From the NCBI GenBank assembly GCA_942492735.1, contig OW818648.1, positions 1,984,001-2,048,000 of the forward strand: 64,000 bases of DNA, in the 5' to 3' direction. Below the pieces are notes generated by a model that was not told where the DNA came from, made no database searches, and saw nothing but the letters and a program-made list of their open reading frames with translations. A program made the position numbers and the translations under genes. How positions within the stretch are numbered: position 1 is the first letter of the stretch; each line of letters opens with the position of its first letter. This document shows positions 60,729-64,000 of this stretch, one piece after another. Source of the DNA: Sporobacter sp942492735. Lineage in GTDB: Bacteria; Bacillota; Clostridia; Oscillospirales; Oscillospiraceae.

Positions 60729-61964
60729 ATGAATTTTAAAGATATATTAGCGGCCGCAGAAGGCTATAAGGATCAGATATCTCGTTTCTTAAGAGATATG
60801 ATTGCCATACCCAGCGAAAGCGCCGATGAGATGAAGGTTATTCAAAGAATTAAAGAAGAAATGGAAGCCGTGGGGTTTGACAAGGTTGAAATCGACCCAA
60901 TGGGCAATATTCTGGGTTATATTGGCCATGGAAAGCATCTGATCGCCATGGATGCGCATATAGACACCGTCGGCGTCGGCAATATAAAGCTGTGGAACCA
61001 TGACCCGTATACAGGGTTTGAAGATAGCGATATCATCCTTGGCCGAGGTGCCAGCGATCAGGAGGGCGGTATGGCTGCCATGGTCTACGCTGGCAAAATC
61101 ATTAAGGATTTAAAGCTGGAAGACGATTATACTCTGCTGATCGTGGGCTCGGTACAGGAGGAGGACTGCGACGGTCTGTGCTGGCAGTATATTATTAACG
61201 AATTAAAGATCCGTCCGGAATTTGTGGTGATCACCGAACCGACGTCCTGCAACATCTACAGGGGGCAGCGGGGCAGGATGGAGATTAAGATTACAACGCA
61301 GGGTGTCAGCTGTCATGGCTCAGCGCCTGAACGGGGCGACAACGCCATCTATAAAATGGCGAATATCCTGCTGGAGCTGCGCGCTCTGAACGAAAATCTT
61401 GTAGATCATGCGTTTTTGGGCAAAGGAACGCTCACAGTATCCGAGGTATTCTTCACGTCCCCCTCAAGATGCGCGGTAGCGGACAGCTGCTGGATCTCGG
61501 TCGACAGACGCCTGACAGCCGGAGAGGACAAGGAATTGGCGCTCAGCCAGATCAGAAACCTGCCGTCTGTAAAAGCAGCAGGGGCAGAAGTGACGATGTA
61601 TGGATACGAAAGGCCTTCGTATAAGGGCTTGTCCTACCCCACGGATTGTTATTTCCCGACCTGGTTCATTGAGGAAGAGCATCCTGTCTGCGAAACGCTG
61701 CTCGAAGCTTATAAAGGCCTTTTTGATACAGATGCGCTGCTGGATAAATGGACATTTTCAACAAACGGCGTCTCTATTATGGGTATGCACGGCATCCCGT
61801 GTATCGGATTCGGTCCGGGGCACGAGGATCAGGCGCATGCGCCCAACGAATGCACCTGGAAGAATGAGCTTGTCAAGGCGGCAGCCATGTATGCGGCCAT
61901 TCCGCTTTTATATGCCAAGCAATACGCGGATAAAATGCCTGAAACGACAGCGAACCTGGCATAA
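60729..61964 (+). CDS. ygeY: YgeY-family M20 metallohydrolase
   Basis: 411 residues of the M20 peptidase/deacylase family: MDAHIDTVG and GRGASDQEGGMAA carry the first metal ligands, VQEEDCDG the catalytic Glu pair, and the late PCIGFGPGHEDQAHAPNE the last His. A dimerisation domain (about 180-300) includes HGSAPERGDNA. The YgeY group is associated with selenium- or molybdenum-dependent purine hydroxylase clusters. It hydrolyses an amide or ureido intermediate in the cytoplasm. GGAGG precedes the ATG. Confidence 0.92.
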   Translation: MNFKDILAAAEGYKDQISRFLRDMIAIPSESADEMKVIQRIKEEMEAVGFDKVEIDPMGNILGYIGHGKHLIAMDAHIDTVGVGNIKLWNHDPYTGFEDSDIILGRGASDQEGGMAAMVYAGKIIKDLKLEDDYTLLIVGSVQEEDCDGLCWQYIINELKIRPEFVVITEPTSCNIYRGQRGRMEIKITTQGVSCHGSAPERGDNAIYKMANILLELRALNENLVDHAFLGKGTLTVSEVFFTSPSRCAVADSCWISVDRRLTAGEDKELALSQIRNLPSVKAAGAEVTMYGYERPSYKGLSYPTDCYFPTWFIEEEHPVCETLLEAYKGLFDTDALLDKWTFSTNGVSIMGMHGIPCIGFGPGHEDQAHAPNECTWKNELVKAAAMYAAIPLLYAKQYADKMPETTANLA

Positions 61965-62020
61965 AATCTTAAAAATGAGACTCGAAAGCGCGGCAGCGTG
62001 TATATAAGGGGGTTTTCAGG

Positions 62021-63364
62021 GTGCTTTTAGTTGGAAACGGGGTAGTCATAACCCGGGACAGAAATAACACGATCATTCCGGACGGATGTGTCGCGATAGA
62101 CGGCAGCATCATCACGGATGTCGGGACAACCGGTGACTTAAGAAGAAAGTACATAGACGCACAGTTTATTGATAGCGAAAAGAAGCTGATCATGCCTGGG
62201 CTGATTAACACGCACATGCATTTTTACAGCACGTTTGCGCGCGGCATGTTTTTAAAAGACGCCCCTCCGTCGAATTTTATGGAGATACTCGAACGTTTGT
62301 GGTGGCGTCTGGACAAGGTTTTGACACTGGAAGACGTCTACTTCAGTGCGCTTGTGCCGATCATCGACTGCATTAAGAATGGCACAACGACAGTGTTTGA
62401 CCACCATGCCAGCCCCTATGCGCTATCTGGAAGTTTGTTCAAAATCGCTGAGGCCGCAAAAAAGGCCGGACTGCGCTCGTGCTTGTGCTATGAGGTGTCC
62501 GAACGTGACGGCGAGCAATTAACGAACTTGGGTATCAAAGAAAATACGGATTTCATCCGGTATAGCCTCGATAAGAAGGACCCCATGCTCAAGGCAATGT
62601 TCGGGCTGCATGCGTCCATCACCCTGAGTGATCAGACACTGGAGAAATGCGCACGTGAAAATATCGCGCAAGAAAATGACGGCACCGGAGCGGGCTTCCA
62701 TATTCATGTGGCGGAGGGGATACAGGACCTGCAGGATGCTCAGCAAAAGTACAAGAGCGGCGTTGTTGAGCGGCTGCAGCGATGCGGAATTCTGGGCAGC
62801 AAAACTATCGCCGCGCACTGCATTCACATATCGGATGCGGAAATCGATGTGCTGAAGGAGACGGGGACGAACGTCGTGCATAACCCGGAATCCAATATGG
62901 GCAACGCTGTTGGTGTATCGCCCGTTCTTCAAATGTTTGAAAAAGGTGTAATGCTGGGGATGGGGACAGACGGTTATACGAGCGATATGTTTGAGTCCCT
63001 CAAAGCCACGAACTGCCTGCACAAGCACGCCAGTAAGAATCCAAGCGCCGCATGGGGAGAGCCGCCCGCAATGCTGTTCGAAAACAACAGGGCTATTGCC
63101 GCGAAGTACTTCGATAAACCACTGGGTGTTTTAGCTGCCGGCGCTTCTGCCGATCTCATTATCGCGGACTATAACCCGCCGACACGGATGTCATCGGATA
63201 ATGTGAACAGCCATATGCTCTACGGACTGAGCGGCAGGGCTGTTGACACCACAATTATCAATGGGCAGATCGTCATGCAAAACAGAAAGCTCACCTTTTT
63301 GGACGAGCAGGAAATCTGCGCAAAAAGCAGGGAGCTTGCAGACAAGGTCTGGGAACGCTTTTAG
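62021..63364 (+). CDS. ssnA: SsnA-family aminohydrolase
   Basis: 447 residues from GTG 62021 (AAGGGGG upstream). Amidohydrolase motifs: LINTHMHFYSTFARGM, HIHVAEG, AHCIHISDAE, MGTDGYTSDM. Related to guanine deaminase/chlorohydrolase enzymes; length and NPESNMGNAVGVSPV segment fit SsnA of the E. coli purine cluster, where a deamination or ring-opening step is proposed. Followed after a repeat-filled gap by ygfK. Confidence 0.93.
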   Translation: MLLVGNGVVITRDRNNTIIPDGCVAIDGSIITDVGTTGDLRRKYIDAQFIDSEKKLIMPGLINTHMHFYSTFARGMFLKDAPPSNFMEILERLWWRLDKVLTLEDVYFSALVPIIDCIKNGTTTVFDHHASPYALSGSLFKIAEAAKKAGLRSCLCYEVSERDGEQLTNLGIKENTDFIRYSLDKKDPMLKAMFGLHASITLSDQTLEKCARENIAQENDGTGAGFHIHVAEGIQDLQDAQQKYKSGVVERLQRCGILGSKTIAAHCIHISDAEIDVLKETGTNVVHNPESNMGNAVGVSPVLQMFEKGVMLGMGTDGYTSDMFESLKATNCLHKHASKNPSAAWGEPPAMLFENNRAIAAKYFDKPLGVLAAGASADLIIADYNPPTRMSSDNVNSHMLYGLSGRAVDTTIINGQIVMQNRKLTFLDEQEICAKSRELADKVWERF

Positions 63365-63415
63365 AGTGATTATTGGACAGTTTGTTTTATCAGTACTATG
63401 AAATCCCAGCGTTCT

Positions 63416-63526
63416 GTCATTTTGAGCCTGCGAAGAATCTCCAGGAAAACTAATACCAGCGCAACGATAAGAGATTACCAGGAGATCCTTCGCCAAACGC
63501 TCGTTCCGAGCATTGTTCAGGATGAC
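63416..63526 (+). repeat. 48-base direct repeat, copy 2, with inverted partner
   Basis: 63416-63463 repeats 60630-60677 (44 of 48). A degenerate inverted partner follows (GGAGATCCTTCGC at 63481-63493 and GATGAC at 63521-63526), so the whole forms an imperfect palindrome between ssnA and ygfK. Confidence 0.82.
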
Positions 63527-63594
63527 ACGCCGTCGGAATTTCATACCAATGACACCGATAGGATATCTTCATCGCTTACTTAAATGGAGGCTTT

Positions 63595-64000
63595 ATGAAC
63601 GACAGGATGACCCCGATCCCGTTTGATAAATTAATTGAATGGGTATTCAATGAATTAAAAAATGAGAATTCGATATTTGGCGTACCCGCCGAGAAGTTTT
63701 ACAATAAGAAGAATGATGATAAACTGTCCATGTCAGACAGGATTATTGAAAATCCGATCGGCCCTGCGGCGGGTCCGCATACGCAGCTGGCGCAGAATAT
63801 CATTACTGCGTATCTTAGCGGTGCGCGCTATTTTGAATTAAAAACAGTCCAGATACTCGACGGTGAGGATCTGCCTGTATCTAAACCCTGCATTCTGGCC
63901 AAAGACGAAGGTTATAATGTTGAATGGTCGACGGAGCTGACGGTACCGGACGCTTATAACGAATATGTCAAAGCCTATTTCATGCTGAGCATCCTGTCGA
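63595..64000 (+). CDS. ygfK: YgfK (putative selenate-reductase-type Fe-S flavoprotein subunit), N-terminal part only
   Basis: Open frame from the ATG at 63595 (GGAGG upstream) running off the right edge, 135 residues visible. The start (RMTPIPFDKLIEWVFNELK, then NPIGPAAGPHTQLAQNII and RYFELKTVQILDGEDLPVSK) matches the dihydroorotate-dehydrogenase-like N-terminal domain of YgfK; a full protein would be about 1000 residues. It is part of the redox machinery of anaerobic purine degradation. Confidence 0.88.
   Translation, partial: MNDRMTPIPFDKLIEWVFNELKNENSIFGVPAEKFYNKKNDDKLSMSDRIIENPIGPAAGPHTQLAQNIITAYLSGARYFELKTVQILDGEDLPVSKPCILAKDEGYNVEWSTELTVPDAYNEYVKAYFMLSILS

Noticed and set aside
55431..63526. 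Insertion sequences in the purine operon
   Set aside because: The repeats are short and palindromic with no transposase frame or clear target duplication; described as non-autonomous repeats only.

Overview
The window looks like the chromosome of a strictly anaerobic, low-to-medium GC Gram-positive bacterium of class Clostridia (the mix of families would fit an Oscillospirales-like gut or digester organism; this is inference, since there is no rRNA here). The basis is strong AGGAGG-type ribosome binding sites, frequent TTG/GTG starts, sigma-A type promoters, intrinsic terminators, lipoprotein binding proteins, and many oxygen-sensitive Fe-S flavoenzymes. No transposase, integrase, phage gene, CRISPR array, tRNA or rRNA was seen.

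Layout. (A) 1-8.7 kb: a minus-strand operon of a cyclase-family hydrolase, an Old-Yellow-Enzyme/2,4-dienoyl-CoA-reductase type flavoenzyme and an SLC13-like carrier (cut by the left edge). A MerR regulator lies upstream, and a divergent molybdopterin oxidoreductase operon (catalytic subunit, small 4Fe-4S subunit, 66-residue unknown protein) faces a LysR gene. (B) 9.0-12.6 kb: perR-katG-hrb peroxide and oxygen defence operon with a perfect Per box. (C) 12.6-15.7 kb: adenine deaminase and guanine deaminase. (D) 15.9-28 kb: LysR, a TRAP transporter (P-Q-M), then three more OYE-like flavoenzymes with an SDR and a duplicated cupin, closed by a bidirectional terminator. (E) 28-41 kb: LysR, a Dpp/Opp-type ABC transporter, a membrane-anchored 5'-nucleotidase C-terminal-domain protein, two paralogous ferredoxin-FAD reductases and a GltD-like NAD(P)H oxidoreductase. 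(F) 41-48 kb: both aconitase X subunits, a zinc alcohol dehydrogenase, a uroporphyrinogen-decarboxylase-like protein, an FAD oxidoreductase, an SDR and a LysR regulator. (G) 48.6-53.6 kb: a sugar-type ABC transporter with two permeases. (H) 53.7-64 kb: an operon matching the anaerobic purine/urate degradation genes of E. coli yge-ygf (hyuA, ygeW, two PLP lyase-like enzymes, carbamate kinase, ygeY, ssnA, start of ygfK).

How it fits together. Regions A, D, E and F read as separate substrate-specific modules: importer plus redox enzymes for unsaturated or hydroxylated organic acids or amides whose identity cannot be read from sequence. Regions C and H form a purine pathway: adenine and guanine deaminases make hypoxanthine and xanthine, and the H operon would break oxidised purine down to ammonia, carbamoyl phosphate (ATP through carbamate kinase) and small acids.

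The most interesting observation is the 5' leader of the H operon. A consensus promoter is followed by a purine-riboswitch fold with altered pocket positions. The 3' strand of its P1 helix also forms the 5' half of a downstream terminator, which predicts an ON switch: purine present, operon transcribed. Short palindromic repeats of different families occupy most of the longer gaps inside this operon and were not noticed elsewhere in the window.
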